Assembly: GCA_035296385.1 (NCBI GenBank)
Contig: DATHBB010000146.1
Coordinates: 1 to 5,081, forward strand
Source: JAIVJZ01 sp035296385
GTDB taxonomy: Bacteria; Acidobacteriota; Blastocatellia; Pyrinomonadales; Pyrinomonadaceae
Direction: 5' to 3'
DNA length: 5,081 nt
Shown here: in pieces, positions 4,818-5,081 of the stretch
How positions within the stretch are numbered: the stretch's first letter is position 1
How the letters are laid out: each line of letters opens with the position of its first letter
Notes under the pieces: model-generated
Database searches by the model: none
What the model was told of the DNA's origin: nothing
Seen by the model: the letters and a program-made list of their open reading frames with translations, nothing else
Made by a program: the position numbers and the translations under genes

Positions 4818-5081
4818 ATGTTTTTCCTTCGTCGGGCTGCCAGACTCCAAGCGCAGCTCCCTTATTCAACCCTCCGTTTATTTCTCCTCTCCGCTTTCAT
4901 ACTGCTACTCGCCGGATTCGACATGGGCGCGCGCGCCGCGACCATCGACGTTCCGCTGCACGGGGATTTCCAGGCCGCCCTCGATGCCGCTCAACCCGGC
5001 GACGTGATCGTCCTCGCGGCGGGCGCGTCTTACATGGGCACGTTCACGCTGCCCTACAAAACCGGCACGGGCACGCAGGCG
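4818..5081 (+). CDS. Exported parallel beta-helix protein, N-terminal part (cut by window end)
   Basis: The 88 visible residues start with an export signal: a basic region (RRAAR, then R20), a hydrophobic core LFLLSAFILLLAGF (21-34) and a likely cleavage site after ARA (38-40). The mature part begins ATIDVPLHGDFQAALDAAQPGDVIVLAAG and continues SYMGTFTLP. The pattern of a D-x-QAALDAAQPGDVIVL turn followed by a strand is typical of the first coil of right-handed parallel beta-helix proteins, the pectate-lyase-like fold often found in polysaccharide-active or surface proteins. Catalytic residues would lie beyond the window, so lyase activity cannot be claimed. The ATG has GAGG 6 bases upstream and directly follows the second c-di-GMP riboswitch. 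The protein is therefore likely under c-di-GMP control, consistent with a role at the cell surface or in matrix. The frame is open to the last base. Confidence 0.85.
   Translation, partial: MFFLRRAARLQAQLPYSTLRLFLLSAFILLLAGFDMGARAATIDVPLHGDFQAALDAAQPGDVIVLAAGASYMGTFTLPYKTGTGTQA

Noticed and set aside
4099..4850. Several - strand frames of 60 to 86 codons across the riboswitch region
   Set aside because: They overlap one another and the two aptamers, and none shows a ribosome binding site or protein-like composition.

Overview
The window is GC-rich bacterial DNA with every convincing gene on the + strand. Third codon positions are strongly G/C. The exported beta-helix protein and the c-di-GMP-I (GEMM-I) riboswitches would fit an Acidobacteriota-like or other GC-rich environmental Gram-negative bacterium. 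That placement is inferred from gene style alone; no phylogenetic marker is present.

Layout: positions 1-184 hold a possible C-terminal scrap of an upstream gene, a candidate promoter with an inverted repeat in its spacer, and the leader of an operon. Positions 185-3969 are a compact four-gene cassette: an acyl carrier protein of DltC-like style, a KAS III (FabH-family) ketoacyl synthase with a GTG start, an MBOAT membrane O-acyltransferase of the AlgI/DltB type, and a membrane-anchored SGNH-fold protein of the DltD/AlgJ/PatB type. The likely logic is that KAS III builds or primes an acyl chain on the dedicated ACP. The MBOAT protein would then move the acyl group from the carrier across the inner membrane, and the SGNH protein would place it on an extracytoplasmic acceptor, probably a glycan. 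The set resembles a dlt operon in which a KAS III gene stands where the adenylating enzyme DltA would be. Acyl group and acceptor cannot be read from the sequence.

Positions 3970-4817 are a noncoding region of about 850 bases with relatively more A/T at its start. It carries a good sigma70-type promoter (TTGACA / TAATGT, 4104-4133) and then two c-di-GMP-I riboswitch aptamers in the same orientation, at about 4193-4344 and 4709-4809. They are separated by about 360 bases of structured, apparently noncoding RNA. The two aptamers have different P1 and P3 stems that are base-paired in both copies, so the RNA folds are well supported. The second aptamer ends 8 bases before an ATG, and its P1 strand overlaps the likely Shine-Dalgarno sequence.

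Positions 4818-5081 are the start of a secreted protein: a signal peptide, then the first turn of a parallel beta-helix (pectate-lyase-like) domain, cut by the window end. c-di-GMP therefore appears to control a cell-surface or secreted protein through an unusually long leader with two aptamers. Next to it is an operon that probably acylates a surface polymer; a functional link between the two units is plausible but not shown.
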